64,000 nt of DNA from Ruminococcaceae bacterium HV4-5-B5C (lineage in GTDB: Bacteria > Bacillota > Clostridia > Oscillospirales > Acutalibacteraceae). Shown piece by piece: positions 1-9,500 of this stretch. A program made the position numbers and the translations under genes. Below the pieces are notes generated by a model. The model was not told where the DNA came from and did no database searches. It saw nothing but the letters and a program-made list of their open reading frames with translations. The DNA is taken from NCBI GenBank assembly GCA_900184925.1, contig FXYJ02000002.1, positions 186,001-250,000 of the forward strand, given 5' to 3'. Positions within the stretch are counted from its first letter, which is position 1, and every line of letters begins with the position of its first letter.

Positions 1-30
1 AATATAAAATATAAAACACGGGAGGCTTTT

Positions 31-660
31 ATGACTATTCCAGATAAAAAAATCTACCCAAGGACGAACGACCCCCAAACAGTATATTTAAAAGCTGTTA
101 TTACAGATCCCAACATCATCGTCGGCGATTACACTATGTACAACGACTTTGTTTCCGACCCCACGTTATTCGAAAAGAACAACGTGTTATATCACTATCC
201 TGTTAACCGAGACAGGCTGATTATCGGTAAGTTCTGTTCCATCGCCTGCGGAGCCAAGTTTATTTTCACCAGCGCCAACCATACGCTCCGATCACTTTCG
301 ACTTATCCATTTCCGATATTTTTCGAAGAATGGGGATTGGAAAAAAGTCGAGTTGCGGCGGCATGGGACAACAAAGGCGACACGGTTATCGGGAATGACG
401 TTTGGATCGGCTATGAAGCAGTGATTCTGTCCGGCGTTCATATCGGCGACGGTGCGATCATAGGAACAAGGGCCGTCGTGACAAAGGATGTACCGCCGTA
501 TACAATTGTTGGCGGCGTTCCCGCAAAAGAAATTAGAAAGCGCTATGATGAAGAAACCATTCGGAAATTGTTGCAAATCCAATGGTGGAACTGGCCTTTT
601 GATAAGATACAGCAGTCCTTATCTCATATCATGAATGGCGAAGTGGATAAACTGCTATGA
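31..660 (+). CDS. Vat-like xenobiotic O-acetyltransferase
   Basis: Probable cytoplasmic acetyl-CoA-dependent O-acetyltransferase of the xenobiotic acyltransferase (Vat/CatB) family; members inactivate streptogramin A or chloramphenicol. The 209-residue length fits the family. Seen: the NH-x4-STYPF segment with His84, the usual catalytic histidine; left-handed beta-helix hexapeptide turns from about residue 115 to 165 (VIGNDVWIG, GVHIGDGAIIG, AVVTKDVPPY); and the IVGGVPAK signature near 165. The ATG follows a GGAGGC ribosome binding site at 20-25. A terminator lies just downstream, so it forms a single-gene unit beside the ICE gene topB and looks like inserted cargo. Vat-type resistance is inferred; a sugar or other acceptor is possible. 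Confidence 0.85.
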   Translation: MTIPDKKIYPRTNDPQTVYLKAVITDPNIIVGDYTMYNDFVSDPTLFEKNNVLYHYPVNRDRLIIGKFCSIACGAKFIFTSANHTLRSLSTYPFPIFFEEWGLEKSRVAAAWDNKGDTVIGNDVWIGYEAVILSGVHIGDGAIIGTRAVVTKDVPPYTIVGGVPAKEIRKRYDEETIRKLLQIQWWNWPFDKIQQSLSHIMNGEVDKLL

Positions 661-700
661 GTTAAGAGCATCAGGTTAATAAAATTCCTACTGTATAAGG

Positions 701-727
701 GCAATCGAGAAATCGGTTGCTTTTTTT
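701..727 (+). terminator. Rho-independent terminator after the acetyltransferase
   Basis: A 7-bp stem (GCAATCG with CGGTTGC, one G-U pair) around a 6-nt loop is followed by seven T. It separates the acetyltransferase from topB. Confidence 0.75.
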
Positions 728-757
728 CTATGTCAACATGAAAAGGAGGATGCAAAA

Positions 758-2818
758 TTGAAACTTGTAATCAGCGAAAAGCCCTCGGTTGCTCAAAGCA
801 TCGCTGCCGTGATCGGCGCGAAACAGCGCGGCGACGGGTCTCTGGAGGGTAACGGCTACATCATTTCATGGTGCCTCGGCCACCTCGCGGAGCTGGCCAG
901 CGCCGACACCTATGATAAAAAATACGCGAAATGGCGGCGCGAGGATTTACCCATTCTACCGGAAAACTGGCGGTTTGCCGTAAGCGGGGACAAACAAAAG
1001 CAGTTTGCTATTCTCCGCGACCTGATGCGCCGCGACGATGTGAGCGAAGTTATCAACGCCTGCGACGCTGGACGCGAGGGCGAACTGATCTTCCACACTG
1101 TGTACGACATGGCCGGTTGCGTAAAGCCAATGAAACGGCTCTGGATTTCTTCCATGGAGGATGAAGCCATCCGGCAGGGATTTGCCGATCTGAAACCGGG
1201 CCGGGACTACGACGGGCTGCATCAGTCCGCGCTCTGCCGTTCCAAAGCCGACTGGCTGGTGGGTATCAACGCGACGCGCCTGTTTTCGGTTCTGTACCAT
1301 CGCACCCTGAACGTCGGGCGCGTCATGTCCCCGACGCTGGCACTCATCGTGCAGCGGGAAGCGGAGATTTCCGCATTCCAGCCGGAGCCGTTTTACACGG
1401 TTAATCTCGATTGCGGCGGTTTTACTGCCACCGGCGACAAGCTGAAAGCGAAGCCGGAAGCCGAAGCCATTGCCGCCGCCTGCAAGGACAAGGCGGTAAC
1501 CGTCAGGGCTGTAGAGCGGAAAGAAAAATCCGAAAAGCCGCCCGCGCTTTACGACCTGACCACCCTCCAGCGCGACGCCAACCGATTGCTCGGCTACACT
1601 GCCCAGCAGACGCTGGACTATCTGCAATCCCTGTATGAAAAGAAGCTCTGCACTTACCCCCGCACCGACAGCCGGTTTCTGACGAACGATATGGAAGGAA
1701 CCGTCCCGGAGCTTGCTTCCATTGCCGCCAGTATTTGCGGAGCAGACGTTCCCGAAAGGCTCAATGCCGGTCAGGTCTGCGACAGCGCAAAGGTCAGCGA
1801 CCATCACGCCGTCGTTCCCACCTCCGGCGCGGGCAAAGCAGACGCTTCCGCGCTGCCTGCCGGAGAGCGTGAAATCCTGCGGCTTGTGTCCCGGCAGGTT
1901 CTCTGCGCGGTCAGTGGGCCGCACAGATACGCCGAAACTGCCGTTACGCTGGACTGCGGCGGGCGTGATTTTACGGCCAAAGGCAAGACAGTCCTTGTTC
2001 CCGGCTGGAAAGCCTACCTACAGGAACAGGCCGACAACCCCCTTCCGGAGCTGACAGAAGGATGGAATATTCCTGTCGCTGCTGTTACCGTCAAAGAGGG
2101 CAAAAGCTCGCCGCCCAAGCACTATACGGAGGATACCATCCTTTCCGCGATGGAGACGGCGGGTGCGAAAGAAATGCCTGATGATGCGGAACGCAAGGGC
2201 CTCGGAACCCCCGCCACCCGCGCCGCCATTCTGGAAAAACTCGTCACCACCGGATTTGTGGAACGGAAAAAGGCCAAGAAAACGGTCAATCTCATCCCGT
2301 CTAAGGTCGGCGTGTCGCTTGTTACCGTCCTGCCGGAACAGCTTCAATCGCCGCTGCTGACCGCCGAATGGGAAAATCGGCTCAAGCAGGTGGAGCGCGG
2401 AGAGATGGAACCGGACGCTTTTATGAATGGGATTTCATCCATGCTCCGAGAACTTATACAAACATATGCGCCGGTCAAGGGCGCGGAGGTGCTGTTTCCC
2501 TCCGGACGCGAGATAATTGGCAAATGCCCCCGCTGCGGCGGCAGTGTGACCGAGAGCAAAAAGGGATTCTTTTGCGAGAACGACGGTTGCCGCTTCGGGC
2601 TTTGGAAGGACAACCGGTTTTTCGCCGCCAAGAAAAAGGTGCTGACAAAATCCGTCGCCGCCGCGCTCCTGAAGGACGGGCGCGTAAGGCTCACCGGCTG
2701 TTATTCCGAAAAAACCGGCAAGACTTACGACGCCACGGTGATTATGGAAGATACCGGGGAGCGCGTAAACTTCAAGCTGAAATTTGATTTGGAGATGAAG
2801 AAGCGTGTCGGATCATGA
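758..2818 (+). CDS. topB: DNA topoisomerase III, type IA, ICE-borne
   Basis: Type IA topoisomerase that passes and decatenates single strands; this kind travels on ICEs and plasmids and probably acts on transfer or replication intermediates. Seen: N-terminal TOPRIM domain (KLVISEKPSVAQSI at residues 2-15, acidic DAGREGE motif near 105) and the active-site tyrosine Tyr300 in LCTYPRTDSR. The C-terminal part has one Cys4 ribbon (CPRCGG ... CENDGC) near residues 590-615. At 686 residues it has the usual length of the ICE family. The start is TTG, chosen because AAAGGAGGA at 742-750 sits 7 nt upstream and the protein begins exactly at the conserved KLVISEKPS. Its stop overlaps the next ATG by 4 bp. 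Confidence 0.95.
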   Translation: MKLVISEKPSVAQSIAAVIGAKQRGDGSLEGNGYIISWCLGHLAELASADTYDKKYAKWRREDLPILPENWRFAVSGDKQKQFAILRDLMRRDDVSEVINACDAGREGELIFHTVYDMAGCVKPMKRLWISSMEDEAIRQGFADLKPGRDYDGLHQSALCRSKADWLVGINATRLFSVLYHRTLNVGRVMSPTLALIVQREAEISAFQPEPFYTVNLDCGGFTATGDKLKAKPEAEAIAAACKDKAVTVRAVERKEKSEKPPALYDLTTLQRDANRLLGYTAQQTLDYLQSLYEKKLCTYPRTDSRFLTNDMEGTVPELASIAASICGADVPERLNAGQVCDSAKVSDHHAVVPTSGAGKADASALPAGEREILRLVSRQVLCAVSGPHRYAETAVTLDCGGRDFTAKGKTVLVPGWKAYLQEQADNPLPELTEGWNIPVAAVTVKEGKSSPPKHYTEDTILSAMETAGAKEMPDDAERKGLGTPATRAAILEKLVTTGFVERKKAKKTVNLIPSKVGVSLVTVLPEQLQSPLLTAEWENRLKQVERGEMEPDAFMNGISSMLRELIQTYAPVKGAEVLFPSGREIIGKCPRCGGSVTESKKGFFCENDGCRFGLWKDNRFFAAKKKVLTKSVAAALLKDGRVRLTGCYSEKTGKTYDATVIMEDTGERVNFKLKFDLEMKKRVGS

Positions 2819-3117
2819 AACTTAACAAATATGAGCGGGAGACGATTATCTGCTATAACGAGGAAGAAACGACGGCCAGCGTTTACACGTACAATAAAAA
2901 GCTCATCCAAAAGCTCAAGCGGCTTTCGGAGAAATACCCCGACAAGGTAAAACCGGAGCGCCCGGAGCATTGCGGGGCCGTCAGCTATCTTGTCCCCAAG
3001 CGCTGTATTTCCGTCCGGGAACCGTACAGCGATCGGCGGCGCGAAGCCGACAGTTTGAGGGCCAAAACAGCAAAAACACGTCCTCCCAGCAGGAGCATAT
3101 GCTCAGAAACTGAATAA
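2815..3117 (+). CDS. Conserved small ICE protein after topB
   Basis: A 100-residue protein whose ATG overlaps the topB stop (ATGA), so translation is probably coupled. The N-terminal 60 residues (ERETIICYNEEETTASVYTYNKK) resemble a family of unknown function that recurs next to topoisomerase and ArdC-like genes in Firmicutes ICEs. The Arg- and Lys-rich tail could bind nucleic acid, but no catalytic motif or membrane segment is visible. A strong terminator follows directly. The function is not known; the coupling suggests a role with TopB. Confidence 0.75.
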   Translation: MKLNKYERETIICYNEEETTASVYTYNKKLIQKLKRLSEKYPDKVKPERPEHCGAVSYLVPKRCISVREPYSDRRREADSLRAKTAKTRPPSRSICSETE

Positions 3118-3118
3118 C

Positions 3119-3170
3119 GGGCGCGCTCCCGCATAGGTTTCCCCCGACCTGTGCGTGGGCGCGCTTTTTT
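3119..3170 (+). terminator. Strong terminator before the ArdC-like gene
   Basis: A long imperfect hairpin with arms GCGCGCTCCCGCATAGGT and ACCTGTGCGTGGGCGCGC is followed by TTTTTT. It covers an upstream in-frame ATG at 3151, which argues for the later start at 3202 for the next gene. Confidence 0.8.
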
Positions 3171-3201
3171 CGATTCTATGATCTGCGAAAGGAGCAAAAC
3201 T

Positions 3202-5649
3202 ATGGCCGAAAAGAATAAGGAACGGCTGAAAGAAATTACCAACAGCATTGAACAGGGCATCCAAGACCTGTTCCAGAGCGACCGATACGCGCAGTATCTC
3301 CGCACCATGTCCCGGTTCCACCGCTATTCCGTCAACAACACCATGCTCATTTATATGCAAAAACCGAACGCCACTTTGGTTGCTGGCTTTAATAAATGGC
3401 GCGATCAGTTCAGCCGGAACGTCATGCGGGGCGAAAAAGGAATCAAAATCATCGCGCCCACGCCGTTCAAAAAGAAAATCGAGGAAGAAAAGCTCGACCC
3501 GGACACCAAGGCTCCCGTGCTGGACGCAGACGGCAAGGTCATTATGGAGGAAAAGGAAATCAAAATCCCCATGTACAAGGTGGTGTCGGTCTTTGATGTG
3601 TCGCAGACCGAAGGGAAACCGCTGCCGACGCTTGCAAATGATCTCATGGGGAACGTGAAGCAGTATGAAATTTTCATAGAGGCGCTGCGGCGTTCGTCCC
3701 CCGTCCCGCTTGCTTTTGAGGCGATGGAGCCGAATACGGACGGCTATTTCAGCGAAAAAGACCAGCGTATCGCCATCCGGTCCGGTATGAGCGAAGTGCA
3801 GACCGTATCCGCCGCCGTACACGAAATCACTCACGCCACGCTGCACAACTATGAGCAAGCCCGGCTTGCCGCCGCCAAGGGTGACGAAACCGCCGAGCCG
3901 CCCAAGCCAAAAGATAGGCATACCGAGGAAGTGGAGGCCGAGAGCGTCTCCTACGCTGTCTGCCAATATTACGGCATTCAGACCGGCGACAACAGCTTTG
4001 GTTATATCGCCTCTTGGAGCCGCGACAAGGAACTGCCGGAGCTGCGGGCCTCTCTGGAAACCATCAGCAAAACCGCTTCCGGCCTGATTTACGACATTGA
4101 CCAAAATTTCCGCGAGGTTCAGAAAGAGTATGACAGCGTACTGGAACAATTCGCTGCGGACACATATCGGTACACAACTTCCGTCATGGAATCGCCGTTT
4201 CCTCTCAATTCCATGGACGAAGAAGTCCCGGCCATTGTGGAAGATTTAAAAAGCGGTTACGGAAAAGACACCCGCGACGCCATTCGGAACGCCGCCAAAG
4301 TTGAGGGCGCGGCGTCCCCGGATGAACTTCTGCGGCGGCTGGACGAAATTGAAAAAATCTACCCGCCGAGAGAAACCGAGGCGATGTATCTGCTGGACAA
4401 TGCCGCCTACCTTTATTTGAAGGAAAACGAGAACGGATACGGCTATACCCTTTACGATAAGGAAAATCTGCGGGAAACTGCAAACGGGTTTGCAGAAGAA
4501 GGCGTCAGTTCCATTCCGACCGCATACGAACAGGCGCTTGCCCTTGAACATCTGACCCCTGCGGCCTCGGAAAAGGTACCGCTTGACATTCTCCGGGATA
4601 TCGCCGCCGTGCGTGAACAGGATGTACAGAAATATATCCGTAAAAATAATTTGGGCGACCATGAGCTGGACGCACCTAGGACACAGACAGCCCCCGACCA
4701 ACCGAAAGCGGCGGACATGCTGCCGGATGCGCCGGAACAGGCACTTGACGAATACCCCATGCCGGATTCGGAGCTGACCATGGTGGATCTGGAAGCCTGC
4801 GGGTATCTGGACGGCGATCTGCTGCCCCTCTCCAAAGACCGGGCACTGGAGCTTTTTGAGCAGGACCTCACCGTTTACATGATTGAGGACGGCGGCGCAA
4901 GCATGGCATTCGACCCGGATGAGATTCAGGCCCACAGTGGCCTGTTCGCCGTCAGCCACGAGGAATGGGAAGAAAGTCGGGAATTTTCCGCAGCCATAGA
5001 GGACCGGATGAAGCATCAGGAGCAGCGGGAAGCCGCTTTTTTGAAAGCTTCTCAGGACGCTTTCGCCATTTATCAGGTGAAGGACGGCGACGAGCTGCGG
5101 GACATCCGATTTGAACCGCTCAGTTGGCTGGAATCCAAAGGCGTTTCCGTGGATCACGGCAATTATGATCTTGCCTATACCGCGCCGCTCACGGATCAGG
5201 GCAGCACGGATGACAGGCTGGGAGCATTGTGGGACAGATTCAACAACGATCATCCCGCCGATTATCACAGGCCGAGCCTGTCCGTCAGCGACATCATTGC
5301 CTTAAAGCAGAACGGCGTTGTATCCTGTCATTACGTGGACAGCTTCGGTTTCAAGGAAATCCCGGTCTTTCTGAAACCGGAAAACTACCTGAAAAGCGCG
5401 GAAATGGCAATGGAGGACGATTACGACATGATCGACGGTATTATCGACAACGGAAAAAATCCCACCGTCGCGGAGTTGGAGCAGCAAGCCAAAACCGGCC
5501 AGCCGATCTCCCTTCTGGAGCTTGCCGAGGCGGAGCGGCGGGAGCATGATGAAAAGAAAAAATCCGTCGTGGAACGGCTCAGAAATCAGCCGGTCAGCCG
5601 GGAACACAAAAAAACAGCGCCCGACAGAGGCGTGGAAATGGAGCGGTGA
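3202..5649 (+). CDS. ArdC-like ssDNA-binding/zincin protein with YodL and DUF4316 regions
   Basis: Large ICE protein. The N-terminal 130 residues match the ArdC-type ssDNA-binding domain (antirestriction-like, with YSVNNTMLI and the GEKGIKI loop). A zincin HExxH site, HEITH, lies near residue 207 and is followed by an acidic segment. The C-terminal third contains a YodL-like domain (FAIYQVKDGDELRDIRF near 615 onward) and a DUF4316-like tail ending in a charged helix. ArdC proteins coat the entering strand and shield it from host nucleases; the same role is inferred here. The ATG at 3202 has AAAGGAG just upstream; an in-frame ATG at 3151 lies in the preceding terminator and is rejected. It heads an operon with the TTRAP gene, which starts 1 nt after its stop. 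Confidence 0.85.
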   Translation: MAEKNKERLKEITNSIEQGIQDLFQSDRYAQYLRTMSRFHRYSVNNTMLIYMQKPNATLVAGFNKWRDQFSRNVMRGEKGIKIIAPTPFKKKIEEEKLDPDTKAPVLDADGKVIMEEKEIKIPMYKVVSVFDVSQTEGKPLPTLANDLMGNVKQYEIFIEALRRSSPVPLAFEAMEPNTDGYFSEKDQRIAIRSGMSEVQTVSAAVHEITHATLHNYEQARLAAAKGDETAEPPKPKDRHTEEVEAESVSYAVCQYYGIQTGDNSFGYIASWSRDKELPELRASLETISKTASGLIYDIDQNFREVQKEYDSVLEQFAADTYRYTTSVMESPFPLNSMDEEVPAIVEDLKSGYGKDTRDAIRNAAKVEGAASPDELLRRLDEIEKIYPPRETEAMYLLDNAAYLYLKENENGYGYTLYDKENLRETANGFAEEGVSSIPTAYEQALALEHLTPAASEKVPLDILRDIAAVREQDVQKYIRKNNLGDHELDAPRTQTAPDQPKAADMLPDAPEQALDEYPMPDSELTMVDLEACGYLDGDLLPLSKDRALELFEQDLTVYMIEDGGASMAFDPDEIQAHSGLFAVSHEEWEESREFSAAIEDRMKHQEQREAAFLKASQDAFAIYQVKDGDELRDIRFEPLSWLESKGVSVDHGNYDLAYTAPLTDQGSTDDRLGALWDRFNNDHPADYHRPSLSVSDIIALKQNGVVSCHYVDSFGFKEIPVFLKPENYLKSAEMAMEDDYDMIDGIIDNGKNPTVAELEQQAKTGQPISLLELAEAERREHDEKKKSVVERLRNQPVSREHKKTAPDRGVEMER

Positions 5650-5650
5650 T

Positions 5651-5869
5651 ATGTTTACAAACGATGAAATCAACCTGATGTGCATTTACAACACCGGGAC
5701 GCGGGATGGCCTTATCGCGGAGCTGACGCAGATGCGCAGCTATCTCGGCGCGGAGGAAACGGAGCTTCTGGCCCTAACGGATTCCGCGCTGGAAAAACTC
5801 CGGAACATGAGCAATGGGGAATATACCGCGCTCAACCTGTTACCGGATTTTGATGAGGAAGTTGAATAA
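5651..5869 (+). CDS. Transposon-transfer assisting protein (TTRAP)
   Basis: A 72-residue acidic protein (MFTNDEINLMCIYN ... SALEKLRNM ... LLPDFDEEVE) that fits the small TTRAP family found beside ArdC-like genes in clostridial conjugative transposons. It is predicted all-helical, with no signal peptide or membrane segment. The ATG lies 1 nt after the stop of the preceding gene, so translation is probably coupled; a longer upstream reading of the same frame lies wholly within that gene and is not needed. The family name implies a role in transfer, but the biochemical function is unknown. Confidence 0.8.
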   Translation: MFTNDEINLMCIYNTGTRDGLIAELTQMRSYLGAEETELLALTDSALEKLRNMSNGEYTALNLLPDFDEEVE

Positions 5870-5886
5870 CAGCTTTGCTCCATGTG

Positions 5887-5915
5887 GTGACATTTCCCTG
5901 AATGTGCGATATACT
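5887..5915 (+). promoter_or_regulatory. Sigma-A-type promoter of the GNAT cargo gene
   Basis: GTGACA (5887-5892), a 17-bp spacer and TATACT (5910-5915). It starts right after the TTRAP stop and serves the GNAT gene, so that gene is an independent unit. Confidence 0.65.
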
Positions 5916-5948
5916 GATAGACAAACAAAAAGTGGAGGTGAACCACAT

Positions 5949-6419
5949 ATGTACATCAGACGATTTAATGATGATGATGCGGAAGAAATCTCAAATCTGG
6001 TTTGCAGAAATTTTAAAGAAGTCAATATAAGAGATTATTCTGCTGATGAAATGGAAAGACTGGCAGAAAGCTATAACGCAGAAAAAATAAGTGTTTTAGC
6101 TTCCTCCGCTCATATGTATGTTGCCTGTGACAGCAACAGAGTTGTTGGTACAGGTTCAATATCCGGCTATTGGGGTAGCAAAACCGAGAGTATTTTGCTT
6201 ACAATTTTTGTTTTACCCGAATATCAGCATAAAGGTATTGGAAGCAGCATTATTCAAGCTTTGGAGTCTGACGAATATTTTCTCAGAGCGAGCCGTATTG
6301 AGATACCCGCTTCCATTACCGCCTGTGAATTCTATATTAAGATGGGATATAACTTCAAAGGCGGTAAAAAAGAGCTTGACGATGAGGGACACTATCAAAT
6401 GGAAAAGTTCAGATGTTGA
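5949..6419 (+). CDS. GNAT-family N-acetyltransferase
   Basis: A 156-residue single-domain GNAT enzyme that should transfer an acetyl group from acetyl-CoA to an amine. Seen: N-terminal IRRFNDDDAEEISNLV strand-helix start, the acetyl-CoA binding turn QHKGIGSSII (Q-x-x-G-x-G-x) near residue 100, and a C-terminal EFYIKMGYNF motif typical of the fold. The ATG follows AGTGGAGGTG, 5-14 nt upstream. The gene has its own promoter and terminator, is clearly richer in A+T than its ICE neighbours, and splits two genes that are normally adjacent in this ICE type, so it is likely recent cargo. The substrate cannot be told. Confidence 0.85.
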   Translation: MYIRRFNDDDAEEISNLVCRNFKEVNIRDYSADEMERLAESYNAEKISVLASSAHMYVACDSNRVVGTGSISGYWGSKTESILLTIFVLPEYQHKGIGSSIIQALESDEYFLRASRIEIPASITACEFYIKMGYNFKGGKKELDDEGHYQMEKFRC

Positions 6420-6456
6420 ATCCTATTATTAATTGAAATAATTTTTATCTATCATG

Positions 6457-6484
6457 AGAGCAGCCTTCGGGCTGTTCTTTTTTT
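6457..6484 (+). terminator. Terminator after the GNAT gene
   Basis: CAGCC-TTCG-GGCTG stem with a UUCG tetraloop, extended by A-U/G-U pairs and followed by a T-rich run (TTCTTTTTTT). Confidence 0.75.
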
Positions 6485-6514
6485 GTCCAAAACACTGGAA
6501 GGAGGATTTTCAAT

Positions 6515-9500
6515 ATGCCGAGTAATGTGCAGGCTCTGGCACAAATGGCAGACCACGCGGCGACGCAGATCACCGCCAGTCATGAAAGCTGGACGGATTT
6601 TCTGAAAACCGCCGCCCGTCTCTACAAGTATCCGTATCATGAGCAGCTTATGATCTACGCCCAGCGCCCCGACGCGACTGCCTGCGCCGGGTATGAGCTT
6701 TGGAACGATAAAATGCGGCGGTATGTCCGGCGCGGCAGCAAGGGAATTGCGCTCATCGACGCTTCCGGAGACAGGCCGGGAATCCGGTATGTCTTTGACA
6801 TTTCCGACACGGGCGGCAGGGAAAATTCCCGCCGCCCTTATCTTTGGCAGTACCGGCCGGAGCATGAAGACGCGGTTACGGCGGCGCTGGAACGGGAGTA
6901 TGAGATTTCCGGCGAAAAGGGGCTTCCCGATCAGTTGGAGCAGATCGCCGGACAGTTGGCAAACGAATATTGGCAGGAACACCAATACGACATCCTCCAC
7001 ATCGTTGACGGCAGCTTTTTGGAGGAATATGATGAGTTTAACATCGGAGCGCAGTTCCGAAGCGCCGCAACCGTCAGCATCACCTACGCGGTTTTGTCCC
7101 GCTGCGGCCTCGACCCCGACGAATACTTTGAGCATGAGGACTTTCTGAGTATCTTCGATTTCAACACGCCCGATACCGTCGCCGCCCTCGGCTCGGCGGT
7201 CAGCGAAGCAAGCGAGCGGGTGCTGCGGCAGATCGAAGTCACCGTCAAAAATCAGGAACGCGAACATCTCGCGGAAAGGAGCGCCACATATGGAGAACAA
7301 CCTGACTTACACGAAGAACGGGGACTACCTGATTCCCGACCTGACAATCACGCAGCCGACGGACAGCATCGGCAAATACGGGAGGATGCGGAAGAATTAC
7401 CTGAAGGAGCACCGTCCGATCCTGTACAACAGCCTGTTGCTGTCGGAGAAACTGTACCCGCACCTGTTGGAGATCGAGCGGACGGTGACGGCGCGGCTGG
7501 AGCGCATGATGCCGGAACTGATGAAATCGGCGGGCGTGACGGAGAATCTGAAAGCATCAGACCCGATGCGCTGGGTGGGCCTCATGAACGACCTGAAAGC
7601 GCAGGCCGAGGAAACAATTCTGACGGAGCTTATTTACAGCTAAGTTTCTTCCCGTCGGAGCAGGAGCAAATACAGCGGATTGACGAAGCGGAGAGCGAAA
7701 AGCCCTCCGCTTTTTCTGTGCCCGCGCTGCAAAAGCCGGAAAAGCGCAATACGGCCCAAGCCGACATTGACGCCGCCCTTCGGGAATGGAACAGCGACAT
7801 CGAGAGCAAACGGGCTGTTGCCGAGTATATGCGGGAACATGACCGCGATAAGGATACGGCGGCTCTCCTGCGCGCCGAGTACGGCGACGATCTTCCGGCC
7901 TTTCCCGTAACCGTAGGCCGCACATCGATGGATCTGTCATGGCCGAAGGTGCAGCGGCGAATCGCCCAGCTCATCCGGGAGAATCGGTTTTACACACAGG
8001 AAGAACAGGCCGCGCCGCCCGATCTAAATAGTCAGCCGATCACCCATACCGGCGACACCGTTGAAAACGGCATCACTTTCCATAATGTGGTCTTGACGCT
8101 TTCCGGCGAGCAGAGGGAGGATGCCCAGCGGGCGATTCCCGACAGCGGCGTAATCCCTTTACCCTACAAAGTGGGTGACACGGTATATCTGGACAATAAG
8201 CCCTTTGAAATCACCGACATCGGCACTTCCGACATCCAGCTCCGCGACCCGTCGCTTGCCTATCCCGTCTTCCGCGCCGAGAGCCGGGAGAACTTTGAGC
8301 GCCTGCTGCGTCAGGATTCTCGGAACGGTTCTATTACGGAATTTCTGGCTGCGGATTTGGAACACACGGACGCCGATCTGCGCGAGGCCCTGACCTCCGG
8401 CCTGCTGGAACAACGGAACAAGGAAAACATCGCGGGATATTTCCGCGAAAACGAGGACAATACCCGCGTGGCCCAGCGTCTTTCCGAAACTTACGCCGGT
8501 ACTTCCGATACGATGGAGCTGACCACCGGTGAGACGGCGGATTTCTTTGCCACCACCACGGGATTTGAAATCAACATCCATGACAAATATAACAGCAAGC
8601 GGAGCGCCCAGTGGAAAGAAATCGCCTCCATTCTCCGCACTTTGTACCAACAGGAACAGGACGGCTTTTTCCATGAGCCGGTCCTGCGGGAGCCTGCGAA
8701 TCTGGATGGTAAGCCGTCCTATCGACCGGGCGATCACGCGGTGCTGGATCACGGCGGGCAGGAACTGTCCGGCACCATAGGCTATGTCGGGGAAAAGGAC
8801 GTGCGCATTGACACCGGCCCCTATTCGTGGAGCCATGAGGTTGTCAACCGGGACGCTTTTGACGAAGCAATCCGGCAGGATGAACGCAATGCCGCTTTGT
8901 TTACACCGGAGCAGCCCGCCGCCGAAAACTTTCGCATCACCGACGATCATTTGGGCGAGGGCGGCGCGAAAACCAAGTACGGGTACAATATCGCCGCGAT
9001 CCGCACTCTGAAAACCATTGAAACCGAGGGCCGCACGGCAACGCCGGAGGAACAGGAAACGCTCTCCCGCTATGTCGGCTGGGGCGGCATTCCGCAGGCG
9101 TTCGACCCGGACAATACCGCATGGTCAAAGGAGTATACCGAGCTGGTCGGCGCACTGACTGCCGAGGAATACGAAATGGCGCGGGCCTCCACCCTAAACG
9201 CCCACTACACCAGTCCCACGGTTATCAAGGCGATTTATGAGGCCGTAAAAAATCTCGGCTTTCAGACTGGCAACATTCTGGAACCAGCATGCGGCGTCGG
9301 CAATTTCTTTGGCCTGCTGCCGGAGAGCATGGCGGCATCCCGGCTCTACGGCGTGGAGCTGGACAGCATCACGGGCCGGATCGCCAAGCAGCTCTATCCG
9401 AACGCCAACATCACCGTGGCTGGCTTTGAAACCACCGACCGGCGCGACTTTTTCGATTTGGCAGTAGGCAACGTGCCGTTCGGCAGCTACAAGGTTTCCG

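Noticed and set aside
956..1924. 322-codon minus-strand frame opposite topB
   Set aside because: Antisense shadow; topB has all its motifs on the plus strand.
3151..3201. Upstream ATG for the ArdC-like gene
   Set aside because: Lies in the terminator stem; the ATG at 3202 has the ribosome binding site and a conserved start.
3103..5268. Long minus-strand frames (348 and 340 codons) opposite the ArdC-like gene
   Set aside because: Antisense shadows without family likeness or ribosome binding sites.
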